DNA of 64,000 nt from DASXUX01 sp036504595 (GTDB lineage Bacteria; Planctomycetota; SZUA-567; H5-PLA8), in assembly GCA_036504595.1 (NCBI GenBank), contig DASXUX010000023.1, positions 36,410 to 100,409 of the forward strand, written 5' to 3'. The notes under the pieces are model-generated. The model had not been told where the DNA came from and did no database searches. It saw only the letters and a program-made list of their open reading frames with translations. The translations under genes and the position numbers were made by a program. Positions 32,527 to 40,740 of this stretch are shown here, piece by piece; within the stretch, counting starts at the first letter, position 1; every line of letters begins with the position of its first letter.

Positions 32527-32854
32527 CGGACGGACGGGGAGAAGGGGAGAAGGGGAGACGGGGAGACGGGGAGACGGGGCAAAACGGGCTCTCTGCAACA
32601 CGCGGACGGCGGCACGACGAATCAGAACCGCGACCGTAAGGGAGCGGCGACAAAGCGCCAGAGGCGCGACTGCTGAACATGGAAAATCCTCGCGTCCCAC
32701 GAGGATTTGGGACGTTAGCAGTAACAGGCGGGTAGAGAGAAAACAGAACTAAAGGAAACTCTGTGAAATTCTGCGTCCTCTGTGCCTCTGTGTTGAAAGC
32801 TGTTCTGTTGTACCGGACTGAACGCTTACATAAGAACAAGAAAGATGACGAGAG
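32527..32854. other. murE-murF spacer, repeat-filled
   Basis: 328 bp with no gene. It contains a G-rich octad array (GGGGAGAM)n at 32534-32580, a REP-like phrase CAGAACCGCGACCGTAAGGG at 32622-32648, a hairpin AATCCTCG/CGAGGATT (32684-32706) and CTCTGTGC octads at 32750-32800. Confidence 0.7.
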
Positions 32855-34273
32855 ATGAGTGAAAAGAGCAAGACGCCGTGGACGTTGGGGGAACTGGCGA
32901 AGGCGTCAGGGGGAAAGCTGCTGTGCGGCAAGCCGGAACTGCCTATTGCAGGACTGTTCAGCGACACGCGCAAGCCGGTGAAAGGCGCGTTGTTCGTCGC
33001 CCTGCGCGGCGAGAACTTCGACGGGAACCGGTTCGCTCACCAGGCGGTGACTGAGCACGGTGCGGCGGCGGTGCTGATCGATCGCATCGATGGAGCGGAA
33101 GGCTTGCCGCTTGCTGCAGGCGCGATCCTGGTCACCGACACACGCGAAGGATACCTGGCGATTGCGGCGGCGCACCGGAAAGAGCTGAGTTCCACGCTTT
33201 GGTTTGCGATTACCGGGTCTGTCGGCAAGAGCACAACGAAAGAAATGCTGGCGCACGTGCTGAAGACCGGCGGTCAACTCAACGTTCATAAGGCGCAGGG
33301 CAGCTTCAACAACACGATCGGGCTTTCGCATACGATACTTGGCGTGACGGCGGCCCATCAGGCCGCCGTGCTGGAACTGGGCACGAATCATCCAGGGGAA
33401 ATCCGGCCGCTCGCGGCGGTCGCCCGGCCGAACATCGCGCTGATCACCTGTGCGGCTGCGTCGCATCTTGAGGCGTTTCATACGATCGAGAACGTGGCTC
33501 GCGAAAAGGCGGAGATTCTTTCGTTCCAGAGTTCCACCGATACCGCGGTGCTCAACGCCGACAGCCCGCACATCGCTGCGTGGCGAAAATGCGCGCGCGG
33601 AAAGACGTTGAGCTTTGGGCTTAACGCACCGGCGGACATGAAGGCCAAACATCTGCGAATCGCCGACAATGGTTGCGCGGAGTTTATGGTTCGGTGCAAA
33701 GACGAAATTGTCGAGTGCACTCTGCGCGTGCCGGGCTGCCACCAGGTCACGAATGCGTTGGCTTGCCTGGCGGCGGCGGTGGCGAGCGGCATGCGGCTGA
33801 GCGCAGCAGCTCAGGCACTGAGCGCATTCGACGGTGTCGAGCGGCGTTTTGCCGTGCGCCAGCAGCAGGGCATGACGATTATCGACGACGCATACAACGC
33901 CAATCCGGCCAGCTTCGCCGCTGCGCTCGAGACGCTTTGTTCCATGCGAGCGCAGCGGCGCTTTGTGGTGGCCGGCGACATGCGGGAGCTCGGCGAACTC
34001 TCGGCGCGCTATCATACGGAGTTGGGCGAAAAGCTGGCCGCGTGCAGGTTGAGCGGGCTGGTCACCGTCGGGCAATCGGCTGCGATCTCCGGCACCAGCG
34101 CGGTACGGCACGGCTTGGCTGCGGATTGCTGGACGCCGTGTGCGGACTCCGTTGAGGCGGCCAAGGCACTGCGCGGGCGCCTGCGGCCCGGCGACGTGGT
34201 TTTGGTCAAAGGGTCGCACGCGTTGCATCTGGAAAAGTGCTGCGAGGAGCTGGCGCTCGTCCAAAGTTCATGA
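32855..34273 (+). CDS. murF: UDP-MurNAc-pentapeptide ligase MurF
   Basis: 472 residues. Visible motifs are FSDTRKPVKGALFVALRGEN, ATP loop AITGSVGKSTTKEML, GSFNNTIGLSHTIL, LELGTNHPGEI, ERRFAVRQQQGMTIIDDAYN with ANPAS, and GDMRELG. It adds D-Ala-D-Ala to the UDP-MurNAc-tripeptide in the cytoplasm. It is the last gene of the visible dcw cluster; mraY, murD, ftsW, murG, murC and ftsQAZ do not follow. Confidence 0.96.
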   Translation: MSEKSKTPWTLGELAKASGGKLLCGKPELPIAGLFSDTRKPVKGALFVALRGENFDGNRFAHQAVTEHGAAAVLIDRIDGAEGLPLAAGAILVTDTREGYLAIAAAHRKELSSTLWFAITGSVGKSTTKEMLAHVLKTGGQLNVHKAQGSFNNTIGLSHTILGVTAAHQAAVLELGTNHPGEIRPLAAVARPNIALITCAAASHLEAFHTIENVAREKAEILSFQSSTDTAVLNADSPHIAAWRKCARGKTLSFGLNAPADMKAKHLRIADNGCAEFMVRCKDEIVECTLRVPGCHQVTNALACLAAAVASGMRLSAAAQALSAFDGVERRFAVRQQQGMTIIDDAYNANPASFAAALETLCSMRAQRRFVVAGDMRELGELSARYHTELGEKLAACRLSGLVTVGQSAAISGTSAVRHGLAADCWTPCADSVEAAKALRGRLRPGDVVLVKGSHALHLEKCCEELALVQSS

Positions 34274-34296
34274 TTCGTGGTTGCGAGACGTCGGCA

Positions 34297-35190
34297 CTAC
34301 GAGTTGCGCAGTAATCTTCCAAACAAGCTGGTGCCGGGGCCTTTGGGTTCCTGATTATCGAGCACGCGCTGGAGGTCGTCGGCGAGCGCGGCGGCTGAAG
34401 GGTAGCGTTTGGCGGGTTCTTTAGCGAGGCAAGTGAGCGCGACGCGTTCAAAGCGCGGATCGACTTGCGCGATCTTGCTCGGCGGCCGGGGCGGCATGGC
34501 CATCGCCAACTGAATGACTTTCCAGGAGCTCTCCGCTTCGAAGGGCGGCTTGCCCGTCAGCAGTTCATAGAGCATCGCGCCGAGGCTGTAGGTGTCGGTC
34601 GCGCTGGTGAGTTTTTTTGCCTCGCCGCGCGCCTGTTCGGGGCTCATGTAAGCGGGCGTGCCGCAGACGGTGTTCGTGCCGCTTGTGGAAGCGTCTCCCT
34701 TGCGCCAGCTCAGGCCCCAGTCGAGGACATAGGGTTCGGCGGCGGCATCGACCAGGATATTGTGCGGCTTGAGATCGCGGTGCAGGACGTTCTTGGTGTG
34801 AGCGTGATGCACGGCGCGCGCAACCTTGATCAGGATCAGGATCTTGACCGCCAGTTCCATGTCCGCGCGCTGAGCGAGTTTCTCCAGCGCAAGCCCCTGG
34901 ATAAACGGGAAGCTTAAGAACGGCACGCCGTTGAACTCACCGTGCTTGCGCAGGCGGATGATATTGGGGTGTTCGATTCGCCGAAGCAGATCAGCTTCGC
35001 GGGCGGCGTATTCGTGCTGCTCCGCAAGCGTGCAATCGGGACGTTCGTAAAGAACCTTCAGGGCGACCAGCGCCTGGTCGCGAGTATCCCGGGCGAGGTA
35101 GACAGTCGAACGCGAGCCGCGCCAGAGCAGTTTTTCGATGTTGAAGGCATCGATCTGCAGCGGCACGCTGTCATTTTCACCGCTGGACAT
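34297..35190 (-). CDS. Cytoplasmic Ser/Thr protein kinase (Hanks type)
   Basis: 297 residues, catalytic domain only, without transmembrane segment or sensor. It has VALKVL (ATP Lys), HRDLKPHNIL (catalytic loop), VLDWGLS (DWG in place of DFG), GTPAYMSPEQARGE (activation segment) and SLGAMLYELLTGKPPFEA. The glycine loop is weak (WRGSRSTVYLA lacks GxGxxG), which may reduce ATP affinity. The PknB-like clade is expanded in planctomycetes. It is convergent with murF; a link to wall control is suggested only by position. Confidence 0.88.
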   Translation of the reverse strand: MSSGENDSVPLQIDAFNIEKLLWRGSRSTVYLARDTRDQALVALKVLYERPDCTLAEQHEYAAREADLLRRIEHPNIIRLRKHGEFNGVPFLSFPFIQGLALEKLAQRADMELAVKILILIKVARAVHHAHTKNVLHRDLKPHNILVDAAAEPYVLDWGLSWRKGDASTSGTNTVCGTPAYMSPEQARGEAKKLTSATDTYSLGAMLYELLTGKPPFEAESSWKVIQLAMAMPPRPPSKIAQVDPRFERVALTCLAKEPAKRYPSAAALADDLQRVLDNQEPKGPGTSLFGRLLRNS

Positions 35191-35200
35191 GATGACTCCA

Positions 35201-35230
35201 TTAAAAAGTAAAAATTAAAAATTAAAAACT
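35201..35230. repeat. Heptad array (AAAAATT)n, left arm
   Basis: AAAAAGT AAAAATT AAAAATT AAAAACT. It is inverted to 35678-35713. It contains the stop codon of the four-helix-bundle gene (35215-35217). Confidence 0.85.
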
Positions 35231-35646
35231 GCCGACACGACGAGCAAAACGGCGAGCAGGATGCCACCCGTAAGGAGACTGCTTCGGCGCTTTGTCGAGA
35301 CAACAATGGACCCAAGTACGCGACTGATTTCCTCGCCTTCCTTTTGGATATCTCCCAGTAACGCGGGTTCCACGATACGCGCTGCGGCTACGAGCCGGAG
35401 CCAGTAGAGAGTTTCGCGGCTCTCCTTAAGCGAAATCATCATCTTGCTTACAAAGTCCGCGCGGCTCTGTCCTGCAACAGACTCCTCAACGTTGGCGCCG
35501 ATGGAAGTGCCAGATCGCAAAAGCTGCCGCCCGAGAAGTCGTGCGACCCCCGGCCTTGCATCGAGGTGCTGGCAGAGGTTCACGATTCTGAGTGCAAATT
35601 TGAACGTCCTATCATGAATATCCCGCGCACTACTGTCCTTTGCCAT
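35215..35646 (-). CDS. Four-helix-bundle protein (S23/IVP family) with C-terminal hydrophobic tail
   Basis: 143 residues. The family core shows FKFALRIVNLCQHL, LLRSGTSIGANVEESVAGQS and RADFVSKMMISLKESRETLY followed by WLRLV, the same blocks as the protein at 2606-2968. The C-terminus adds a predicted membrane helix (LLTGGILLAVLLVVSAVF) whose last residues (NF) and stop are inside a heptad arm. ATG 35646 with GGAGGG is chosen. The gene is completely enclosed by inverted AAAAATT/TTTTTAA heptad arrays, mirroring the arrangement at rtcBA. Confidence 0.82.
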   Translation of the reverse strand: MAKDSSARDIHDRTFKFALRIVNLCQHLDARPGVARLLGRQLLRSGTSIGANVEESVAGQSRADFVSKMMISLKESRETLYWLRLVAAARIVEPALLGDIQKEGEEISRVLGSIVVSTKRRSSLLTGGILLAVLLVVSAVFNF

Positions 35647-35677
35647 AGCCCCCTCCATAAACAGAGATTTAGTCCCT

Positions 35678-35713
35678 GATTTTTAATTTTTACTTTTTCA
35701 TTTTTAATTTATT
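35678..35713. repeat. Heptad array (TTTTTAA)n, right arm
   Basis: TTTTTAA TTTTTAC TTTTTCA TTTTTAA. It reaches the stop codon of nadB (35709-35711). Confidence 0.85.
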
Positions 35714-37313
35714 CGAAGTCCTTGCGGCAGATGCCCAGATGTTTCCGGAACTTGGCGTCGTCGGTCGCGGGGAAGTCGCTGCGCTGATGCGAGCCGCGGG
35801 ATTCCTCGCGGCGCAGGGCCGTGCGGAGAATCATCTGCGCGCAGGCGAGCATGTTCTGCAATTCCAGGCCGGCGACGGACGTGAACTCCTCGGCGTACAC
35901 GTAGTTCTGCCAGAAATCGAGCATGCGCAGGGCGCTGTGCATGGTCTCGCCGTCGCGCACGAGTCCGGCGGCCCGGCTGACGAGGCTGCGCAGCGAGTTG
36001 CGGACGTCGGTGAGGTCGAGCGGCAGGTTGTCCTTTGGCAACACGGGACGCACCCATTTGTCCGGGTATGTGCCCTGTGAACTGGCGGCCAGCAGCAGCG
36101 CCTGCTTGCCGGCTTCGTTGCCGTAGACCAGACCATCCAGGAGCGAGTTGGAGGCGAGGCGATTGGCGCCGTGAACGCCAAGGCTGGTGACTTCGCCGGC
36201 CGCCAGCAGACGCTGCACATCCGTGCGCGCAAGCAGATCGGTGCGGACGCCGCCCATCATGTAGTGGCAGGCGGGACGCACGGGGATCAAGTCCTTGCAC
36301 GGGTCGAGACGGTATTGGCCGAGCATAAGGCAGAGATTCGGGAAGCGCGTTTTGATCAGTTCGGGCTTGAGGTGCTTCATCGAGATGAAGACGTTGGTCG
36401 CGCCGGTGCGCAGCATTTCGTGGTAGATCGAGCGGGCGACGATATCGCGCGGCGCCAGTTCGAGGCGCGGGTCGTAATTCGACATAAAGCGTTCGCCGCG
36501 GGTGTTGAGCAGGTAGCCGCCTTCGCCGCGAACGGCTTCGGTGATCAGGTGCCGCTTGGCTCCAGCCAGATACAGTGTCGTCGGGTGGAATTGGATGAAT
36601 TCCATATCCTGCAGCGTCGCGCCGGCTCGGAGAGCCATGGCCATTCCATCGCCGGTCGCGACATCAGGATTGGTCGTCTCGCGGTAGAGCTGGCCGATGC
36701 CGCCGGAGGCGAGGATGGTGGCCTTGGCTTCGATCTTGAGCATCTTGCTCGTCTTGGCATCCAAGACGATGACGCCGTAGCATACGTTATTTTTGTGAAG
36801 CAGATCGATGGCGAAGTGGTTTTCGAGAATCGAAATGTTCGGGTGGTCTTTGATTTTGCGCAGCAGGCTGACTTCAATGGCGCGGCCGGTGGCGTCGCCT
36901 TCGGCATGCATGACCCGGTGGTGCGAATGGCCGCCTTCGAGCGTAAAAGCAAGCTTGCCGTTCTCGCGGTCGAAGGGCGTGCCCCAATCGACGAGCTCTT
37001 GCACGCGTTTCGGGCCTTCGGTGACGAGCTTGCGGACGGCGTCTTCATCGCACAGGCCGGCGCCGGCGATGAGCGTATCCTGCAGATGACCTTGAATGTC
37101 GTCGGTCGGGTCCAGGCACACGGCCACGCCGCCCTGGGCGTAGTAGGTGTTGGACTCCTTCATTTCGCCTTTGGTGACGATCAGCACGGAGGCGTCTTCG
37201 GCGGCGACGAGCGCCGCGGAGATGGCTGCGACGCCGGAACCAATGACGACGACGTCTGGAAAGAGGCATGGCACGCGCCGCAGGTCGAGTTCTACCAGGT
37301 ACTGTTCTTTCAT
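35709..37313 (-). CDS. nadB: L-aspartate oxidase NadB
   Basis: 534 residues, FAD-dependent oxidation of aspartate to iminoaspartate for NAD synthesis. FAD motif VVVIGSGVAAISAALVAAED, NTYYAQGGVAVCL, GHSHHRVMHAEGDATGRAIE (substrate/flavin loop), ASGGIGQLYRETTNP, EFIQFHPTTLY, ITEAVRGEGGYLLN, HYMMGGVRTD, GANRLASNSLLDGLVYG, and a C-terminal helical domain with arginines. ATG 37313 after GAGGAAAG is preferred to a GTG at 37325. nadA and nadC are not adjacent. Confidence 0.95.
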   Translation of the reverse strand: MKEQYLVELDLRRVPCLFPDVVVIGSGVAAISAALVAAEDASVLIVTKGEMKESNTYYAQGGVAVCLDPTDDIQGHLQDTLIAGAGLCDEDAVRKLVTEGPKRVQELVDWGTPFDRENGKLAFTLEGGHSHHRVMHAEGDATGRAIEVSLLRKIKDHPNISILENHFAIDLLHKNNVCYGVIVLDAKTSKMLKIEAKATILASGGIGQLYRETTNPDVATGDGMAMALRAGATLQDMEFIQFHPTTLYLAGAKRHLITEAVRGEGGYLLNTRGERFMSNYDPRLELAPRDIVARSIYHEMLRTGATNVFISMKHLKPELIKTRFPNLCLMLGQYRLDPCKDLIPVRPACHYMMGGVRTDLLARTDVQRLLAAGEVTSLGVHGANRLASNSLLDGLVYGNEAGKQALLLAASSQGTYPDKWVRPVLPKDNLPLDLTDVRNSLRSLVSRAAGLVRDGETMHSALRMLDFWQNYVYAEEFTSVAGLELQNMLACAQMILRTALRREESRGSHQRSDFPATDDAKFRKHLGICRKDFE

Positions 37314-37403
37314 TTCTTTCCTCACGCGATCGAAAACGGAGCCAGCGGCGACGGATAAACAAAGGTTAACCGGATATAAACGAACTGTAAAACGTATTGT
37401 GGT

Positions 37404-37617
37404 TGGCTGGCGGCCCGGGGGTGCACGACCGGTGTTGCAGTTACCTTCTCCCCTGCGGGGAGAAGGCCGAGCGAGCGAAGCGAGACCGGGATGAGGGGGC
37501 AGCGGTAGAGCTACCCCTCACCCGCCGCGCTTTCAGCGCGGCACCCTCTCCCCACCAGGGGAGAGGGAAGGATGCGCGCAAGTCCGGTCGTGCACCCGCG
37601 GCCCGGCCATCCGCCAG
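37404..37617. repeat. MITE-like composite with inverted ends and CTCTCC palindromes
   Basis: The left arm 37404-37433 (GGGGGTGCACGACCGG core) is inverted to the right arm 37581-37617 (CCGGTCGTGCACCCGCGG core). Between them are TTCTCCCCTGCGGGGAGAAG and CCCTCTCCCCACCAGGGGAG palindromes plus CCCCTCACCC. No gene is present in 37326-37695 apart from this element. Confidence 0.7.
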
Positions 37618-37695
37618 AACGCTGCCGTTGACCACTCGGCGCAACTCTGTAATCTGCGCTGTGAGTTTGGGAAGTCCTTTGACTGAGGGGCCACG

Positions 37696-38214
37696 ATGCG
37701 CTGTCCATTTTGCCGGGCCGACAATGACAAGGTCGTGGACAGCCGTTCGGGTGAGGACGGAGTCACGATTCGGCGGCGGCGAGAGTGCCTGGAGTGCAAG
37801 CGACGCTTTACAACGTATGAACGTGTCGAGGAAAACCCGCTAAGGGTCATCAAGAAAGATGGGCGGCGCGTGCCGTACGAGCGCGAGAAAATCCGGCGCG
37901 GGATCGAGCGGGCGTGTTCGAATCTCAGCGTTTCGGCGGAGCAAATCGACAGGACCGTGGCGGCAGTGGAATCGGATGCCTTCGAGAAGTACGAGCGCGA
38001 AGTGCCTTCGAGCTACTTGGGCGAACTGGTGATGCGCGAACTGCGCAAGATCAACCAGGTGGCATACGTGCGCTTTGCATCCGTCTACAAGGAATTCAAA
38101 GATGTCAGCGAGTTCATGGAAGTGCTGCAGGAGTTTTTGAAAGGACGCGGCGGACCGGGTGCGCTGCTGAACTTCAAGACCAGTTTAGATGCGGAAACGG
38201 GGAAACAGCCGTAG
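37696..38214 (+). CDS. nrdR: Transcriptional repressor NrdR
   Basis: 172 residues. A zinc ribbon (MRCPFCRADND...RRRECLECKRRFTTYERV) is followed by an ATP-cone (VIKKDGRRVPYEREKIRRGI, with ERACSNL and YLGELVMRELRKINQVAYVR). NrdR binds NrdR boxes and represses ribonucleotide reductase genes according to ATP/dATP. It lies directly upstream of another ATP-cone protein. The C-terminus (KGRGGPGALLNFKTS) is slightly longer than usual. Confidence 0.95.
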   Translation: MRCPFCRADNDKVVDSRSGEDGVTIRRRRECLECKRRFTTYERVEENPLRVIKKDGRRVPYEREKIRRGIERACSNLSVSAEQIDRTVAAVESDAFEKYEREVPSSYLGELVMRELRKINQVAYVRFASVYKEFKDVSEFMEVLQEFLKGRGGPGALLNFKTSLDAETGKQP

Positions 38215-38217
38215 CTG

Positions 38218-38370
38218 AAATTCAAAATTCAAAGTTCAAAATTCAAAAATGTAGATGATACTGTGGAACGCGCCGGCAAGCCGTAGAGACCAACGGGGCA
38301 GGGGGACGGGAACGCGGGGAGAGAGGGGCGGACGCTAGATCCGCAACCTGCACTCCGCACTCCGCAATCG
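38218..38370. repeat. Heptad arrays (AAATTCA)n and (CACTCCG)n
   Basis: 38218-38250 has AAATTCA/AAGTTCA units and 38348-38370 CACTCCG units, separated by degenerate G-rich sequence. They fill the 160-bp nrdR spacer. Confidence 0.8.
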
Positions 38371-38374
38371 AACG

Positions 38375-40195
38375 ATGAGCTGTCCTGAAGCGGTACGCAA
38401 ACACGACGGGCGAGTAGTAGCCTACGACAGCACCAAGCTGGGCGGTTCGATCGCGCGTGCGGTCAGTGCGGCTCGCCCCGACCTGACGGCCGAATCGGCG
38501 CGCCGGTTGAGCCTGGAAATTGCGTCGGCTGTCGGGCAGTTTCTGGTCGCGGATGCAAGGCGAGTGCCCGCCAGCGCGGATATTCGTGCCATGGCGGTTC
38601 AGATTCTCCGGCAAACCAAACAGAACGCAGTGGCGGACGCGTACGCCGAACACGCTCGCGCAGCGTCCAGTCTGTTGTGGCGGATGCGGGTCGTTGAGCC
38701 TGGCACGCCGTTCAGCAGCTCGGCGGGCTGTCCGTGGGACCGCCGCCGCTTGCTGGAATCTCTTCGCGCGTCGGGGATCGCGCGCGATCCGGCCGGCGAA
38801 GTGGCTCGAGAGGTGGAGCGGCGCATCGTGGCGTTGAATCAAGACCGGATTTCAGCGGCGCTGATTCATGCGATCACGGCAATGGTGCTCAGCCAACGGT
38901 CCATGGACACGAAGGTCTACGGCGCCCGGTGCGTGGCATATTCCGCGGCCCGGCACGTGCCGCGTTGCGATCTGGAACCCGACGAAGACGGCGCGTTGCC
39001 GGCGGCCGGTCCGGCGCTGGAAGCGTTCTGGCTGCAGGCCGTGCATTCACAGGATGTCGTTCGAGTCACACGCGAAAATCTGATTTCGCTGCATCCATTT
39101 CCGTCGCGGCAGCCGCAGAAATCGGCGGTGCCCAGAGGCCGGGGCGGAGACTTGGAGGCGCGGGCGACCGCGGCCTGGTTGAGCGCTCTGGATCCGCAGG
39201 CGCCGGAGTTTGCGGCGGCGTTCCGCGAGTGGTGCACGCGTCCGACCGATACGCTGTGGGTGCTGGGCGACACGGACGAGCGCAACGGAGAGCTGGCGCG
39301 ATTTCTGGCGATGCTGCCGGCATCGCTGGCGCCCGATGCGCCGGCCAGTCCGGGGCTGACGGTGCTGCTGAAACCGCTGCCGGCGATAGCGTCAACGATT
39401 GCGAGCAATCCGCAAGAGGCCGTGCTGCTTCCGGCGAAAGGCGCGCGCGCGCTGGGTGTCGGCTCGCCGATCACGCTGAATCTGGCGGGGCTATTCGTGC
39501 GTGAAGCGCTGCGGGATCAGACGCGGGCGACGGTGCGCCTGGCTCAAACGGTGGCCCTGGCCGCTCAAGCGCACCGCGAGCGCGAAGAGTACTTTGGCTT
39601 GTCGCCCGTGCGCGGACGGCAGTTGCCGCTGGCGATCTGCGGACTGTGGAATGCGGCGGCGTGGCTTTCGGGCGAGAGTTTTGAATGCCGGCTGGTCACT
39701 CGCAACACGCGTATGGTGGCGGCGACGCTGCTGTCGGTCGTGCGCGGGGCGGTCGAGACGCTGCGCAACGAGACGAGCATGGCGTTGCTGCTGGTCGGGA
39801 GCGCCTTGCCGCAGGCGACGCGGCAGCTTTGGCGCCGCGACCGTGAGTTTTTCCTGCGCGACGGGATCACGCTGGATCCGCAATCGACGTACGACGGCGG
39901 GCCGGCGGTGCGGCTGGTGATGGGCGCGGAGGACTTTGCTGAGCGCATCGATTTCGCTCGCGCGGCCGGATCGGTGTTCGACCAGGCTCCGGCGACGTTG
40001 ATCGAGGTGCCGCTGGGCGGAGAGGCGGATGTGGCATCGTGGCGGGAACTCCTGGCTGCGTTCGCCCAAGCCGGGGTGCCGCGGCTGCAGCTTTGCCCGG
40101 GCGGAAGCTCGCGGGCCATCAAGGGCCTCACGCGCGCCGTGCGAGCGCATCTGGAAGGGTTCCCGCTGTTTGAGCAGATGTTCGGGAACGGCTAG
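38375..40195 (+). CDS. ATP-cone protein with degenerate ribonucleotide-reductase-like C-terminus
   Basis: 606 residues. Residues ~7-95 form an ATP-cone (VRKHDGRVVAYDSTKLGGSI, with RAVSAARPDL and ADIRAMAVQILRQTKQNAVA). A second weaker cone-like segment follows (DRRRLLESLRASGIAR, with REVERRIVALNQDRISAAL). The C-terminal half has phrases arranged as in anaerobic/B12 reductases: SPITLNLAGLFVREAL, TVALAAQAHREREEYF, LAICGLWNAAAWLSGESF, and a final GSVFDQAPATLIEVPLGGEA with VPRLQLCPGG. I see no glycyl-radical RVxGY motif and no obvious catalytic Cys pair. I infer a non-catalytic reductase paralogue, possibly a nucleotide sensor working with NrdR. The RNR-like assignment is tentative. Confidence 0.55.
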   Translation: MSCPEAVRKHDGRVVAYDSTKLGGSIARAVSAARPDLTAESARRLSLEIASAVGQFLVADARRVPASADIRAMAVQILRQTKQNAVADAYAEHARAASSLLWRMRVVEPGTPFSSSAGCPWDRRRLLESLRASGIARDPAGEVAREVERRIVALNQDRISAALIHAITAMVLSQRSMDTKVYGARCVAYSAARHVPRCDLEPDEDGALPAAGPALEAFWLQAVHSQDVVRVTRENLISLHPFPSRQPQKSAVPRGRGGDLEARATAAWLSALDPQAPEFAAAFREWCTRPTDTLWVLGDTDERNGELARFLAMLPASLAPDAPASPGLTVLLKPLPAIASTIASNPQEAVLLPAKGARALGVGSPITLNLAGLFVREALRDQTRATVRLAQTVALAAQAHREREEYFGLSPVRGRQLPLAICGLWNAAAWLSGESFECRLVTRNTRMVAATLLSVVRGAVETLRNETSMALLLVGSALPQATRQLWRRDREFFLRDGITLDPQSTYDGGPAVRLVMGAEDFAERIDFARAAGSVFDQAPATLIEVPLGGEADVASWRELLAAFAQAGVPRLQLCPGGSSRAIKGLTRAVRAHLEGFPLFEQMFGNG

Positions 40196-40254
40196 CTAAC
40201 CCGCAATGACGCAGACCTATTATATCGGCCTCTGTATTTACCAAAAATATAGCG

Positions 40255-40383
40255 AATATTGATGCAACAAAATCGAAGTTCGAACGTCATATTATAGCTG
40301 GGGAAGAGATACTCTGTCTGGGCAGCGGGGTGTTCTTTGAGTGCTGACTGAGTTAGGCTCTGCACATGTGCACTTTTTTACAG
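40255..40383 (-). repeat. TGTAAAAAAG box with conserved AT-rich tail, second cluster
   Basis: Reverse complement of the element at 9967-10105: box TGTAAAAAAGTGCACATGTG (40364-40383), then TCAAAGAACAC, GACAGAGTATCTC, CCCC, TATAAT, ATGACGTTCGAA and GTTGCA in the same order with diverged spacers. The TATAAT lies 18 bp after GACA, so a promoter pointing left is possible, but no minus-strand gene follows. Confidence 0.75.
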
Positions 40384-40415
40384 GGTTTGGGTCAGGGGCA
40401 AAGGATAGTACCGCA

Positions 40416-40616
40416 AGGTGCAGGTTTGGACAGATGAGGTGGGGTGAATTCGTGAGCGGATGGGAGGCTTCACCGTCGCGGAACTGATGGCGAACGATGC
40501 ACACGTGCAGTTTTGGACAGAAGATGACGACCGGGGAAGCGCAAGGCGCCCCTCACCCGGCTCGCCACCCTATCCCCGGCGGGGGCGAGGGTAAGCACAG
40601 GTGCACTTTTTTACAG
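40416..40616 (-). repeat. Three further boxes of the second cluster
   Basis: Boxes on the minus strand: 40416-40433 (CTGTCCAAACCTGCACC), 40499-40520 (CTGTCCAAAACTGCACGTGT) and 40596-40616 (CTGTAAAAAAGTGCACCTGT). As in the first cluster they lie on the box side of the tail and in the same orientation. A CCCCTCACCC/CGGCGGGGG palindrome (40545-40592) is inserted between two boxes. The 545-bp spacer 40196-40740 contains no gene. Confidence 0.75.
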
Positions 40617-40640
40617 AGGGATTCGCGGCTTCAGACCCAA

Positions 40641-40676
40641 AGGCTCAAGCCTCAGGACTCAAGCCTCAAGTCTCAT
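40641..40676. repeat. Heptad array (RCTCAAG)n
   Basis: GCTCAAG CCTCAGG ACTCAAG CCTCAAG TCTCATT, the same unit family as the rtcA arm at 2980-3009. Confidence 0.85.
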
Positions 40677-40740
40677 TGACTTTTTGACTGAATGACAGAT
40701 TCTTGTGCGCTCACTGTTTTGCACAGGAGAGGAGTGGATC

